Part shown: positions 22,511-36,459 of the stretch, piece by piece | Layout of the letters: each line of letters starts with the position of its first letter | Position numbering within the stretch: the stretch's first letter is position 1 | Origin: Ophioderma brevispina | Lineage: Eukaryota; Echinodermata; Ophiuroidea; Amphilepidida; Ophiodermatidae | Assembly: GCA_023653785.1 (NCBI GenBank) | Contig: JAMKCH010001644.1 | Coordinates: 1 to 64,000 of the forward strand | DNA length: 64,000 bases | Direction of reading: 5' to 3' | Position numbers and translations under genes: made by a program | The notes under the pieces: generated by a model | What the model saw: the letters and a program-made list of their open reading frames with translations, nothing else | Database searches by the model: none | What the model was told of the DNA's origin: nothing

Positions 22511-25500
22511 CAATCAATCAGATTTGATTGATAGAATTTATCATCTATCAGAATAGCAGATATCGCAGCTATATCATCACAAAATATTGTTATCCTTCAA
22601 AAGTGACTATCAAAACTATAAGAGAGACTCTATCATCTATCAAAAGATAGATATAGCAGCTATATCATCTCAAATATTCTCTCATAAAAGTACTATTCAA
22701 AACTATCAGATAGACTCATCATCTATCAAAATATTCAGATAATAAGATAGACTCTATCATCTATCAAAATAGAGCATTTATAGCAGCTATATCATCTCAA
22801 AGTTTTCGCTTCAACCGTGACTACCAAAATATCAGATAGATGCTATCATACTATCAAAATATAAGATATATAGATAGACTCTCTCGTCTATCAAAATAGC
22901 AGATATAAGCTATATCATCTCACAAATTTTCTCTTTAACTGTGCTCTATCCAACTATCAATAACTCTATCATCTACTCAAAATATCAGATATACTCAGAT
23001 AGACTCTATCGTCTATCAAAATAGCAGATATGACAGCGATATCATATCAAATTTTGCTCTTTAACTGTGACATTCAAACTATCAGATAGACTCTATCATC
23101 TATCAAAATATCAGATTATATAAGGATCGACTCTATAATATATTCAAAAAATCAGACTATATTCAGATAGACTCTATATCTATCAAAATAATGCAGCAGA
23201 TATAGCAGCTTTATCATCTCAAAAATTCTCCTCAACTTCAATTTTATCAACCGTGACTATCCAACTATCAGATAGACCCTATCAGCGTACTAAATACTCA
23301 GATATCTCAGATAGACTCTATCGTCTATCACATAGCGTATAGCAGCTATATCTCTCAATTAATTCTCTTCAAAAGTGCTATCCATCAAAATAATAGGACT
23401 CTAATCTAGCAAATATCAGATATTATCAGATAGACTCATCATCTATCCAAAATATCGATATCAACTATATCATCTCAATATTCTCTTCAAAAGGGACTAT
23501 CAAACTATCAGATAGACTCTATAATTTATATCAAAATATCAGATAATCAAGATAGGCTATATCATCTATCAAAATAGCAGATATAGCAGCAGATCATCTC
23601 AAAATTCTCAACTTCATTCTCAACCATGACTATCAAATTATCAGATCAGACTCGATAGATATCAAAATATCAGAATATCAGATAGACTCTATAGTCCCTA
23701 TAAAAAGCAGACTATAGACAGCTATATCATCTCAAAATTCTCTCAAAAGGACTATAAAACTATCAGATGACTCGATCATCTATCAAAATACTAGATATAT
23801 CAGATAGACGCGATCATCTATCAAATATAAGATATAGCAGCTATATCATCTCAAAATTTTCTCTTTAACTGTGACTATCAAACTATCAGAGAGACCCTAT
23901 CATCTATCAATATTATCAGACTTAGACTCTATCATCTATCAAAGATATCAGATTATTCAGATAGATCTATATTGCATGCTATCAAAATATCCAAGATATT
24001 GCAGCTATATCATCTCAAATATTCTCTTCAAAAGTGACTATCAAACTATGCAGATAGACTCTATCATATTATCAAAATATCAGATATATCAGAGAGACTC
24101 TATCAATTATCAAAATAGCAGATATAGAAAGCTATATCATCTCAAAATTTCAACTGGACTATCAAATATCAGATAGACTTCATCATCCAAATATCAGATA
24201 TAGCAGATATATCATCTCAAAGATTCTCTTCAAAAGTGATATCAAAAAAAACTATCAGATAGGACTCTATCATCTATCCAAATATGAGGAATATATCAGA
24301 TAGACTCGATCATCTATCAAAATATCAGATATAGCATCTATCTCATCTCAAAATTTTCTCAACTGTGTGACTAGCAAACTATCAGATAGACTCTATTCAT
24401 CTACAAAATATCAGATATATCAGATAGACCATCAATCTCATCCCAAATAGCAGATATAGCAGCTATATCACTCGACATTTTCTTCAACTGTGTTAACTAT
24501 CAAAACATCAGATGATATCATTATAAAATATCAGATATATCAGCTAGACTCTATCATCTATCAAAATATCGATTAGCAGCTATCTCATCTCAAATATTCT
24601 CTTCAAAATGGATCTATCAAACTATCAGATAGACTATCATCTATCAAAATATTCAGATATATCTAGATAGACTCTATTCATCTATCAAAATATCAGAATA
24701 GCAGCTATATCATCTCAAATATTTCTTCAAAAATGGCTATCAAACTATCAGATAGGATATAATCTATTCAAAGAATATCAAACTATCAGAGGGACTCTAT
24801 CATCTATCAAAAAGATCAGATATATGCAGATAGACTCGATCATCCTATCAAAATAGTAGATATGGCAGCTATATCATATCAAAATATTCTCTTCAACCGT
24901 GACTATCAACTATCAGATGACTCTATCATCTATCAAAGATCAGATTATCAGCTAGGGACATATCTATCAAAATATCAGCATATATCAGATAGACTATATC
25001 ACTACAAAATAGCGATATATCGATAGACTCTATCACTATCAAAATAGCGATATAGCAGTATATCTCTCAAAATATTCTCTTCAACCGTGACTATCAAACT
25101 ATCAGATTAGACTCTATAATCTATCAAAAAGGATATAGCAGCTATATCATCTTCAAATATTCTCTTCAAAGGGACTATCAAACTATCAGATAGACTCTAT
25201 AACCTATTCAAAATATCAGATATATCAGATAGACTCTATCTCTATCAAAATGCCGATATAGCACTATATCATCTCAAAATTTTCAACTGTGGCTATCAAA
25301 ACTATCAGATAGATCTAATCTATCAAAATATCGATATAGCAGCTATATCACTCAAATTCTCTTACAAAAGTGACTATCAAACTATGATAGACTATCATCT
25401 ATCAAATATCAGATATATCAGATAGACTATGTCATCTATCAAAATAGGCCAGAGATATCAGATAGACTCCTATTCATCTATCAAAATAGCAGATATAGCA

Positions 25501-28500
25501 GCTATATCATTCAAATATTCTCTGTAAAAGTTGACTATCAAACTATAGATAGACTCTAGCATCTATCAAAATACAGATATATCAGAATATAGACTCTATC
25601 ATCTATCCAAAATAGCAGATATAGCAGAGATATCATCTCAAATATTTCTCAACTGTGTGACTATCAAATTATCAGATGACTCTATTCATCTATCAAAATA
25701 TCAGATATATCAGATAGGACTCTATCCTCTATCAAATAGCAGATATAGCAGCTATATCATCTCAATATTCTCTTCAAAGTGACTATCAAACTATCAGATA
25801 GACTCTATCAATCTATCAAAATATCAGATATATCAGTATAGACTCTATCCATCTATCAAAATATAGACATATATTGCAGCTATATCATCTCAAATATTCT
25901 CTTCAAAAAAAATTGGCTATCAAAACTATCAGTAGGACTTCATCTATCAAAATCAGCTATATCCGCTAGACTCTATCATCTATCAAAAATATTCAGATAG
26001 ATCAGGATAGACTCTATCATCTATCCATATAGCAGATATAGCAGCTATATCATCTCAAAAGATTCTCTTCAACCGTGACTATCAAAACTATCAGATAGAC
26101 TCTATCATCTATAAAAATCTCAGATATATCAGCTATACTACATCTATTAAAAATATTCAGATATTAACAGAGAGACTCTATCATCTACCAAAATATCGAT
26201 ATATCAGTATAGACTTATCATCTATCCAAAAAGCAGATATAGCAGCTATATAATCTCAAAATATTCTCTTCAACCTGACTATCAAAACTATCAGAATGGA
26301 CTTTATCCATCTATCAAAATAGCAAGATATAGCCTCTATATCATCTCAAATATTCTCTTCAAAAAGTGACTATACAAAACTATCAGAGAGACTATCATCT
26401 ATCAAAAATCAGATATATCAGAGAGACTCTATCATCTATCAAAAATATCAGATATATCAATAGACTAATCATCCATTCAAAATAGCAGGCTATAGCAGCT
26501 ATTCATCTCAAATTTTCAACGGTGCTATCAAACTATCAGATAGACTCTATCATCTATCAAAATATCAGATATAGCGCTATATCTCCTCAAATATTCTCTT
26601 CACGTGACTATCAAATTATCAGATAGACTATCATTATCAAAAATATCGATATCTCAGATAGACTCTATCATCTACAAAAATCGCAGATATATCAGATAGG
26701 GGACTCGATCCTATCAAAAAGCAGATATAGCAGCATATCATCTCAATATTCTCTTCAACGTGACTATTCAAACTATCCAGATAGACTCTATCATCTAGCC
26801 CAAACTCTCAAATAATCAGATAGACTCTATCATCTATCAAAATAGCAGGTATAGCAGCTATATCATTCCAAATATTCTCTTCAAACGTGCCCACTATCAA
26901 ACTATCAGATAGGATCTCATCATCTAGAAAATATCAGATATATCAGATAGACTCTATCATCTTCCAAAATATCAGATTTAGAGCCGGATATCATCTCAAA
27001 TAATTCTCTTCAAAAGTGACTATCCAAATTATCAGCTAGGACTCTATCATTCTATCAAATATCGATAATCAGATAGACTCTATATCTATCAAATAGCAGA
27101 TATCGCAGCTATATCATCACAAAATTTTTCAAACTGTGACTATCAAACTAGTCAGATGATCTTATCAATCTATCAAAATATCAGATATATCAGAAGACTC
27201 TATAATCTATCAAAAATCAGATATAGCAGTTATATCATCTCAAATATCTCTTCAAAAGTGACTATCCAAAATATCAGATAGGACTCATCATCTATCAAAA
27301 TATTCAGATATATCAGATAGACTCTATCATTTCTATCACAATAGCAGATATAGCAGCGATTATTATCTCAAAATTTCTCAACTGTGACTATCAAATTTAT
27401 CAGATAGACTCTATCATCTAGCAAAATATCCAGAATATCAGATAGATCTATGCATATATCAAATAGCAGATATAGCAGCTATATCATCTCGAAAATTTCT
27501 CAACTGTGTAACTATCAAACTATCAGATAGACTATCATCATAAAATTATCAGATATATCAGAGAGACTATAGGCACTATCAATAATTCAAATATTGCAGC
27601 TATATCATCTCAATATTTCTTCAACGAGACTATCAAAACTATCAGATAGACCATCATCTATCAAAATCTCAGATATACTCAGATAGACTCTTCATCTATC
27701 AAAATATCAGATATTATCAGTAGGACTCTCATCTATCAAAATGCAGATATAGACGCTAGATCTCTCAAATATTGTTCAAAAGGACTATCAACTATCCAGA
27801 TAGACTCTATCATCTATCCAAAATTATCAGATCTATCAGATAGACCCTTCATCTATCAAAATAGCAGATTATAGCAGCTATATCATCTCAAAATTTCAAC
27901 TGGACTATTCATAACTATCAGATAACTATCATCTATTCAAAATATCAGGATATAGCAGCTATATCATCCAAATATTCTTTCAAAAGTGACTATCAAACTA
28001 CAGATAGGACTCATCATCTATACAAAATATCATCTATATCAGATAGACTCTTCATCTATCAAAATAGCAGATATAGCAGCTATATATCTCAAATTTTCTC
28101 AACTGTGACTATCAAACTCAGATAGACTCTATCATTATTCAAAATATCAAAATCTCAGATAGACTCTATCAGCTATCAATAGCAGATATAGCAGCTATAT
28201 CATCTCAATATTCTTTCAAAAGTGACTATCAAACGATCAGATAGACTCTATCATCTATCAAAATATCAGATATATCAATTAGACTCTATCATCTATCAAA
28301 ATATCAGATATGCAGGACTCACCTCAAATATTCTCTTCAAAAGTGACTATCAAAAAACGATCAGATAGACGCTATCATCTATCAACAATATCCAGCTATA
28401 TCAGATAGACTTTCTCTATCAAAATACAGGATATAGCAGCGATATCATCTCACAATTTTCTCAACTGTGCCTATCAAATATAAGATAGACTCTATCATCT

Positions 28501-31500
28501 ATCAAAATATCGAGATATATCAGATAGACTATGTCATCTATCAAAAAATAGCAGATATGCAGCTATATCATCTCGAATTTTCTCAACTGTGTAACTATCA
28601 AACTATCAATTAGACTATCCTCGTCAAAAATAATCAGATAGATCAGATAGACTCTATCATCTATCAAATACAGATATAGAGCTATATCATCTCAAATATT
28701 CTCTTCAAAAGTGACTTAATCAAAATAGCGTAGACTATCATCTATCAACAATATCAATATATCAGATAGACTCTATCATTATAAAATATCCAGATATTGC
28801 AGCTATATCATCTCAAATATTCTCCTTAAAATGGCTATCAAAATATGAATGATAGACTATCATCTATCAAAATATCAGATATATCAGATAGAGGGGGGGG
28901 GGGGGGGGGCTCTATCATCTATCAAAATATCAGATATATCAGATAGACTCTATTCATCTATTTTCAAAATAGCAGGATATAGCAGCTATATCATCTCAAA
29001 AGATTCTCTTCAACCGTGACTATCAAACTATCAGATAGACTCTCACCTCCATTTCATCTATCAAACTATCCAGATATATCCGATAGACTATATCTATCAA
29101 AATATCAGATAGATCAGATAGACTCTATTCATCTATCAAAATCTCAGATATATCAGTAGACTCTATCATCTATCAAAATAGCAGATATAGCCGCTATATA
29201 ATCTCAAAAATATCTCTTCAACCGTGACTATCAAACTATCAGATAGGCTCTATCATCTTCAAAATAGCAGATAAGCCAGCTATATCATCTCACATATTCT
29301 CTTCAAAAGTTTGGACTATCAACTATCAGATAGACTCTATCATATATCAAAATATCAGATATATCAGATAGACTCTAATATCTATCAAAAATAGCAGATA
29401 TAGCAGCTATAATCTCAAAATTTTCAACTGTGAGATCCAAACTATCGATAGACCTATCTAGCTATCAAAAGATCAGAATAGCAGCTATTATCATCTCAAA
29501 TATTCTCTTCAAAAGTGGGACTATCAAACTATCAGATAGACTATCATCTATCCAAATATCGTATAATTCAGATAGGACTCTATCCATCTATCAAAATAGC
29601 AGATTATATCAGATAGATTGATCATCTCTCAAAATAGCAGATTATAGCCCAGCTATATCATCTCAAAGTTTTCTCTTCAAAAGTTGACTATAAACTATCA
29701 GATAGACTCTATCATCTATCAAAATTCAGATTATATCAGATAGACTCTATCATCTATCAAATAGCAGAATATAGCAGCATATCATCTCAAAATTTTCTCA
29801 AACTGTTGACTATCAAAAACTATCAGATAGACTCTAGTCATCTATCAAAATATCAGATATATCAGGATAGACTCTATCATCTACAAATAGCAGATATAGC
29901 AGCGATATCATCCAAATATTCTTTCAAAGTGGACTATCAAACTATCAGATAGACTCTATCACATATCAAAAATATCGAGTTTATATCAGATAGACTATAT
30001 CATCTATCAATATCAGATAAGCAGGAGGCATAATCTCAAATATTCTCTTCAAAAGTGACTCTCAAACTTATCAGATAGACTCTATCATATATCAAAATAT
30101 CAGATATATCAGCTCGACTCTATCATCTATCAAAATAGCAGATATACAGCTATATCATCTCAAAATTTCTCAACTGGACTATCAAAACTATCGATTAGAC
30201 TCATCATCTATCAAAAAGATCAGATATTCAGAATGTGATCTCTATCCATCTATAAATATCAGATATAGCAGGTATATATACTCCAAATATTCTTTCAAAA
30301 GCGACTATCAACTAGCAGATAGACTCGATCATCTAACAAAAATATCAGATATATCAGATGAACTCATAAATCATCAAAATAGCAGATATAGCAAGCGATA
30401 TCATCTCAAAATTGTCTCAACTGTGACATCCAAACTATCAGATAGACTCTATCATCTTCCAAAATATCAGATATATAGATAGACTCTAACATCCATCAAA
30501 ATAGCAGTTATAGCAGCCTATATCATCTCGAAAATTTATCAACTGGTAACTATCAACTATCAGATAGACTATGCATCTATCAAAATATCAGATCTAATCA
30601 GATAGACTCTATCATCTATAAAAATATCAGATATAGCGCTATATATCATCAAAATATTCTCTTAACCGAGACTATCAAACACAGATAGACTATTATCTAT
30701 CAAATATCAGAATATCAGAGAGATCTATCATCTATCAAAATAATATCAGAATATCAGATAGACTCTATCATCTATCAAATAGCAGATATAGCAAGCTATA
30801 TCTTCTTCAATATTTCTTCAAAAGTGACTATAAAACTATCAGATAGAACGATCATTATCAAAAATACAATATATAGATGGACTCTATCATCTATCAAAAG
30901 AGCAGATATAGCAGCTATTATCATCTCAAAATTTTCAACTGTGACTATCCAACTATAGATAGACTATCTCTATCAAACTATCCGTTATAGCAGCTATATC
31001 ATTCAAAATATTCTCTTCAAAAGTGGCTATAAAACTAGCAGATAGACTCTACATCTATAAAAAATGAGATATATAAGATAGACCATTATCTATCAAAATA
31101 CAGAAAGCAGCTAATATTTCATCTCAAATTTCCAACTGTGACTATCAAACTACAGATAGAACTCTTATCACTCTAATCAAATATCAGTAGATAAGCTAGA
31201 CTCTATCATCTATCAAAAATAGCAGCATAGCCAGCTATGATTCATCTCAAATATTCTCTTCAAAAGTACTATCAAACTATCAGATAGACTCTATCATCAT
31301 CAAAATTCAGATATATCAGATAGACTCTAATCATCTATCAAACTATCAGATATAGCAGATTAGAATCTCAAATATTCTCTTCAAAAGTGACTATCAAACT
31401 ATAGATAGACCTCTATCATCTATCAAAATATCAGATATATCAGATAGACTCTATCATCTATCAAAATATCAGAGTATAGCAGCTATATCATCTCACATAT

Positions 31501-34500
31501 TCTCTTCAAAAGTGACTATCAAAACTATCAGGATAGACTTATCATCTATCAAAATATCAAGATTATATCGATAGACTCTATCATCTATCAAAAATATCAG
31601 ACTATCAGATAGACTCTATCATCTATCAAATAGCAGAATAGCAGCTATTCATCTCAAAATTTTTCTCAACATTAATTCTTTTATAAACAATAAAAAAAAC
31701 GCATTTAAAAAAAAAAAAAAAAATCAGATAGACTATATCATCTATCAAATTCAGATATATCAGATAGACTCTATCATCTATCAAAAATCGCAGATTAGCG
31801 GCTATATCAGCTCAAAATATTCTTTCACCGTGATATAAAAATTATCAGATAGACTCTATCATCTATCCAAAAATATAAGAATATCAGGAGCCTCTATCAT
31901 CTATCCAAAAATCAGATATAGCAGATTTATCATACAAATCTTTCTTCAAAAGTGACTATCAACTATCAGATGATCTATTCATCTATCAAAATATCAGATA
32001 TATCAGATAGAATCTATCATCTATCAAAATATCAGAATATCAATAGGACTCTATATCTATCAAAATAGCAGATATGCCGCTAATCATCCAAAAAAATGTT
32101 CTCAACTGTGTTGACTATCAAACTATCGATAGACTCTATCATCTATCAAAATATCAAAATAATAGATAGACTCTATCATCTATTCAAAATAGCAGATATA
32201 GGAGCTATAGCATCTCAAAAATCTTTCTCTTCAACCGTCACTATCAAATTATCAGATAGACTCTATAATCTATCAAAATATCGATATAGAAGCTATATCG
32301 TCGCAAAGTTCTCTTCAAAAGTGACTATCAAACATCAGATAGACTCTATCATCTATCCCAAACATATCAGATATAATAGATAGACTCTATCATCTATCAA
32401 AATATCAATATAGCCAGCATAATCATCTCAAAATATCTCTTCAAAGGACTATCAAACTATCAGATAGACTCATCATCTATTCAAAATATCAGATATATCA
32501 GATAGGCTCTTCATCTACCAAAAATATCAGATATAGAGCTATTTCATCTCAAATATTCTCTTCAAAAGTGACGATCAAACTATCAGATAGCTCTATCATC
32601 TGTCCAAAATAATCCGTATGCAGATAGACTCTATCATCTATCAAAAAATCAGAGATAGCAGCTATATCATCTCACAATATTCTCTTCAAAAGTGAATATC
32701 AAACTATCAGATTGACTCATCATTATCAAAATCAGATATATCAGATAGACTCTATCATCGATCTAAATATCAATATATCAGTAGACTCTATATTATCAAA
32801 ATAGCAGATAGCAGCTATATCATCTCCAAATTTTCTAAATCTGGGTGAATATCAAACTATCAGATAGACTCTATCATCTATCAAAATATCAGCTATATCA
32901 GAAGACTCTATCATCTATCAAAATATCAGATTATAAGATTAGACTCTATCAATCTATGCAAAATAGCAGTATAGCAGCTATATCATTACAAAAGATCTCT
33001 TCAACGTGAGCTATCAAATATCAGTAGACTCTATATCTATCAAAAATATCAGAAAATCAGGTAGACTCTCTATCTATAAAATAGCAGATAGATTATTAAT
33101 AGCAGCTTTATCATCTCAATATGCTCTTCAAAAGGGGACTATCAAAATTTCAGATAGACTCTATCATCTTCAAAATATCAGCTATATCAGATAGACTCTT
33201 CATCTATCAAAATATCAGATTATGCAGCTATTATAAGCTCAAAGATTCTCGTCAAAGTGACTATCAAAATATCAGTATAGCCTCTATCATCTATCAAAAT
33301 ATAAGATAGTAATAAGGTAGACTTATCATCTCTCAAAAATCAGATATAACAGGCTTTATCATCTCAAATATTCTCTTCAAAAGTGACCAGTAATCAAACT
33401 ATCAGAATAGACTCTTCATCTATCAAAATATAGGATATTCGAATGACTTTCATTCTATCAAAATTACAGTATATATCAGATAGATAGACGATATCATCTA
33501 TCAAAATAGAGATATAGCAGCTATATGCATCTCAAAATGTTCTCACTGTGTGATATCAAACTATCAGAGAGACTCTATAATCTATCAAAATCAGATATAT
33601 CAGTTAGACTATATCATCTATCTAAAAAGCAGATTAGCAGCTATATCATCTCAAAAATATTCTTTCACCGTCACTATCAAACATCAGTAGATCATCATCA
33701 TCAAAATATCAGTTATAGCAGCTATATCGTCTCAACTCTTCTCTTCAAAGTGATAGCAACTATCCAGATAGACTTCTATCATCTATCAAAATATCAGCAT
33801 ATCAGATAGACTCTATCTCTATCAAATATCAGTATAGCAGGAGATATATCATCTCAAATATTTATCTTCAAAGTGACTATCAAACTATCGATAGACTCTA
33901 TCATTATCAAAAATCAGATATATCAGATAGACTCATCATCTACCAAATATCAATTATAGCAGCTATATCATCTCAAAATATTCTCTCAAAAGTGACTATA
34001 AAACTATCAGATAGATCTATCTCTGTCAAAATATCAGATATAGTCGATAGACTCCCATCTATCCAAAGACATATATTGCAGCTATATCATCTCAAATATG
34101 TCTTCAAAAGTGACTATCAAACATCAGATAGACTCTATCATCTATCAAAAAATATCAGATATATCAGATAGACTCTATCATCTATCCAAAAATATCAGAT
34201 ATATCAGATAGACTCTTCATCTATCAAAATGCAGATATAGAGTATATCATCTCAAATTTGTCGAAACTGTGTGACTATCAAACTATCAGATAGACTCTAT
34301 CATCTATCAAAATATCAATATCTCAGATAGACTCTATCATCTATCAAATATCAGGATATATAGATGACTCTATAATCTATCAAAATAGCAGATATAGCGC
34401 TATAATTATCTCAAAATATTCTCTTCAACCGGACTACAAAATATCAGATAGAATCTATCATCTATCAAAACTATCAGATATATCAGGGAGAGGACTCTTA

Positions 34501-34757
34501 TCATATATCAAATATCAAGCATAGCAGCTTATCATTCAATATTCGCTTCACAAGTGGACTATCCAAACATCAGAAACCTCTATTCATCTATCAAATATCA
34601 GATATATCAGATAGACTCTATCATCTATCAAAATAGTAAGATATATCAGATAGACTCATCATCTATCAAATAGCAGATATAGCAGCTATATCATATCAAA
34701 ATTTTATCAACTGTGTGACTATCAAACTATTCAGATAGACTCTATCATCTATATTCA
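22511..34757 (+). repeat. Satellite B, about 12.2 kb of a 124-bp tandem repeat
   Basis: The consensus unit, assembled by eye, reads in blocks: actatcaaactatcagatag, actctatcatctatcaaaat, atcagatatatcagatagac, tctatcatctatcaaaatag, cagatatagcagctatatca, tctcaaatattctcttcaaa, agtg (124 bp). An internal subunit of about 35-38 bp (tatcatctatcaaaatatcagata) occurs two or more times per unit, so units with three or four subunits also occur. A frequent variant ends in tctcaaaattttctcaactg. Single-base losses are scattered in almost every unit. A G17 run at 28,893-28,909 and an A-rich insertion near 31,672-31,722 break the array. No coding potential. Confidence 0.9.
31672..31722. other. A-rich interruption in satellite B
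   Basis: About 50 bp unrelated to the satellite (taattcttttataaacaata then A8, cgcattt and A16) ends directly in a satellite word. It may be a truncated retroposon tail or a sequencing artefact. Confidence 0.45.
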
Positions 34758-34894
34758 AAATGGGCCAAAAACACCATGCACCTATCAAAATATAACCAAT
34801 ATATCATGGTTTTTTGAAAAAGCAGATATTCCCCTATTTTTAACAAACGTCTATCATTGCTATAATCAAAAAGAACCAATCACTGCACATTTTT
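34758..34894. other. Transition from satellite B to the duplicated segment
   Basis: Satellite words fade (cacctatcaaaatata, then agcagatatt and cgtctatcattgc) and are mixed with unrelated sequence. No inverted-repeat end or target duplication is visible here that would define the right end of the structure. Confidence 0.4.
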
Positions 34895-35006
34895 CGGGAA
34901 ATTGGGGGATATCTCCTTATATCTGTGTTTTGGTCTTGTGCTTCACGCCAGGATATGTTTTGAACTGGCATAAGAAGCGTGTGTAGGTGCAATCCAGTGT
35001 CTCCGT
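34895..35006. mobile_element. Right part of a retroposon-like insertion, copy 1 (truncated)
   Basis: Matches the right third of 56,679-57,030, with shared words atctgtg, ttttggtcttgtgct and gtgtaggtgcaatcca. It ends at agcgatttc (35,007-35,015), which corresponds to the target-site copy in the duplicate. The left two thirds are missing and are replaced by satellite-side sequence. Confidence 0.55.
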
Positions 35007-35108
35007 AGCGATTTCACAGTGATATATATGGACAACAGTGTATATGCATAACACATAATTTTGTTTGAAAATGAGGGCGCCCTAATGGGAAATCTGAGCG
35101 GCCTTTAA
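35007..35108 (+). mobile_element. MITE family A, right-end fragment
   Basis: Contains gagggcgccct, gggaaatctgag and the terminal ggcctttaa, with TTAA at 35,105-35,108. It continues the element whose full, interrupted version is at 56,438-57,167. Confidence 0.65.
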
Positions 35109-35913
35109 CAATTCGTGTTGGGGTTGAACTTCAACGGTTTTAAATAAAAAGTTGAATCACCATTGAAGTTCACTTGGGACTCGATTCTAGGTTGAAATAG
35201 CATTGATTCAACATTGATCTGAAATTTTCACTAGCCCACTGGATATTCCCTAAATGGCCACATAGGACGTGTGGGTAATGTGGTTGACACATTTGGAGAC
35301 CTGTTTGTGAAGTGGGGGTGTCTTCATAAATAAGTCAATTGTTCCTCCAAAATTTTCCTGTTTAAGGAAAGTTGCCCGTGGCAAAATGTTCAGTTTTAGT
35401 TGTCAACCAAGTGGCAGCACTTTTTTTTTTCTTGTCCCTCCCAGTTTACTGTGGCCACCAAACACCAACTTTTCTGGCAAAAATCTAGTGATTGTGGGCT
35501 AAAATGAGTTAAAATTCTCATTCTTTTTATTTCCCCCCCCCCAATAATTCCACTTTTTTCCCCAAAAAAAATTCTCTCCCCTGTTTGCAAACACCAGGGG
35601 GGCACTGACATGGAAAGAGTTACGGGTTATGTGTGACCCCCATGTCGCGTCTCTACCGCAGTTCACAGACCCCACAGGTGAAGCATAATTCAATTAAAAA
35701 AATGACAACGTATTTTCTAAAATATTGCTTCTAGTGGATAGTATGAAGTGTAGTTACTGAGATGCAATAAGCACACGGTAGTTTTGACCACTAACATGCT
35801 CCAGGAGCAGGTCTCCCTCGCTAACCTCATAGGGAAGCTATTGTTTTTTTATCTTTGGACTTTTTCCCCTCCTAACCTGAAAAACAAATATGAAAGTTTT
35901 ATATTATTTAAAA

Positions 35914-35983
35914 GAAGCAGTGAGAGTCGAACTCGGACACTGTATTATGAGGTCAGTTACCGAACCACAGATATGCAGTACTG
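35914..35983 (-). mobile_element. tRNA-derived SINE head, copy 1
   Basis: On the minus strand a box-B-like GAGTTCGACTC is preceded at about the right distance by an A-box-like tgtggttcggtaac, an anticodon-region ctcataa and, at the far end, ctcactgct. The duplicate at 58,011-58,084 has a better box B (GAGTTCGAATC). The acceptor ends do not pair well, so this is a decayed tRNA-like promoter rather than a tRNA gene. The body would run to lower coordinates, where it is T-rich on the plus strand. Confidence 0.45.
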
Positions 35984-36186
35984 GATTTGCAATTCTAATC
36001 CTTGTTTTTTCCGGCTTTTGATAAACGTTACGGAATAAATTGATATGCCTATTGTGATCAGCACTCGATATAATGGATAGCTCTGCTTTGTGGATAATGG
36101 ATAGCTCCAGGAGCATTAGCGGTTGTCAAAATCTCACACGTGCATTTGACTAATAAATGGACATGTCACCCTAAGGGTATTATCAG

Positions 36187-36404
36187 CAGTGGCGTATAGG
36201 GCCTGCCCGCTTGAGGGGGCAAATTCCCATTTTTTTTAAAAACAAAAGTTTAACCTTATCAGAGGGGTCAAAAGGCCAATTTTTTTTCCCGGTCAGAGGC
36301 TAAAAAACGGCTGATTAGCATGATTTTTGCAAATTTTTTCGGGCCAAGTAGTAGTGGGGGCCAACCTGCCCCGTCCTTGCCCCCCCCCCGCCTGTTACGC
36401 CATG
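36187..36404. mobile_element. hAT-type MITE, 218 bp, with exact 8-bp target duplication
   Basis: Flanked by ATTATCAG on both sides (36,179-36,186 and 36,405-36,412). The left end reads CAGTGGCGTATAGG and the complement of the right end reads CATGGCGTAACAGG. The corresponding place in the duplicate copy (58,261-58,270, ggtatatcag then tgatccccc) lacks the element and has a single target copy. It has no transposase frame; the right end contains a C-rich run. It shares end motifs with 2,028-2,372. Confidence 0.85.
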
Positions 36405-36459
36405 ATTATCAGTGATCCCCCGAAAGAGAGATAAAAATTTCGGATTTGGAACGGATCGC

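Larger units (their letters stand above)
9062..34757. mobile_element. Giant foldback-like structure with mirrored satellite arms (candidate)
   Basis: The left-arm order is B-like, A, T, Y, T, X, T. After a central region, the right arm runs T', X', T', Y', T', A', B' in reverse complement. The A/T border is the same in both arms: gatagtctatcaa then ttttaactgcaaac at about 11,250-11,273, and its complement at about 21,834-21,858. Arm lengths differ because satellite B is expanded to 12 kb on the right only. No frame of any length encodes a recognisable protein. Foldback (FB/TU) transposons have long inverted repeats built of tandem subrepeats, which is the closest known design, but they are much smaller. 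Alternatives are an inverted duplication of satellite DNA or an assembly palindrome. Confidence 0.5.

Noticed and set aside
23871..33809. Open frames of 62-101 codons inside satellite B
   Set aside because: They are readings of the tandem unit in chance stop-free phases (I-, S-, Y- and Q-rich). Single-base losses shift the frame in almost every unit.
22511..34757. CRISPR-like array of regular repeats
   Set aside because: Units are head-to-tail with no unique spacers, the period varies, and the setting is eukaryotic. It is a satellite.
35914..35983. Intact tRNA-Met-like gene (CAT in the anticodon region)
   Set aside because: The acceptor ends do not pair and the D-arm is irregular. A SINE head or pseudogene is the better reading.
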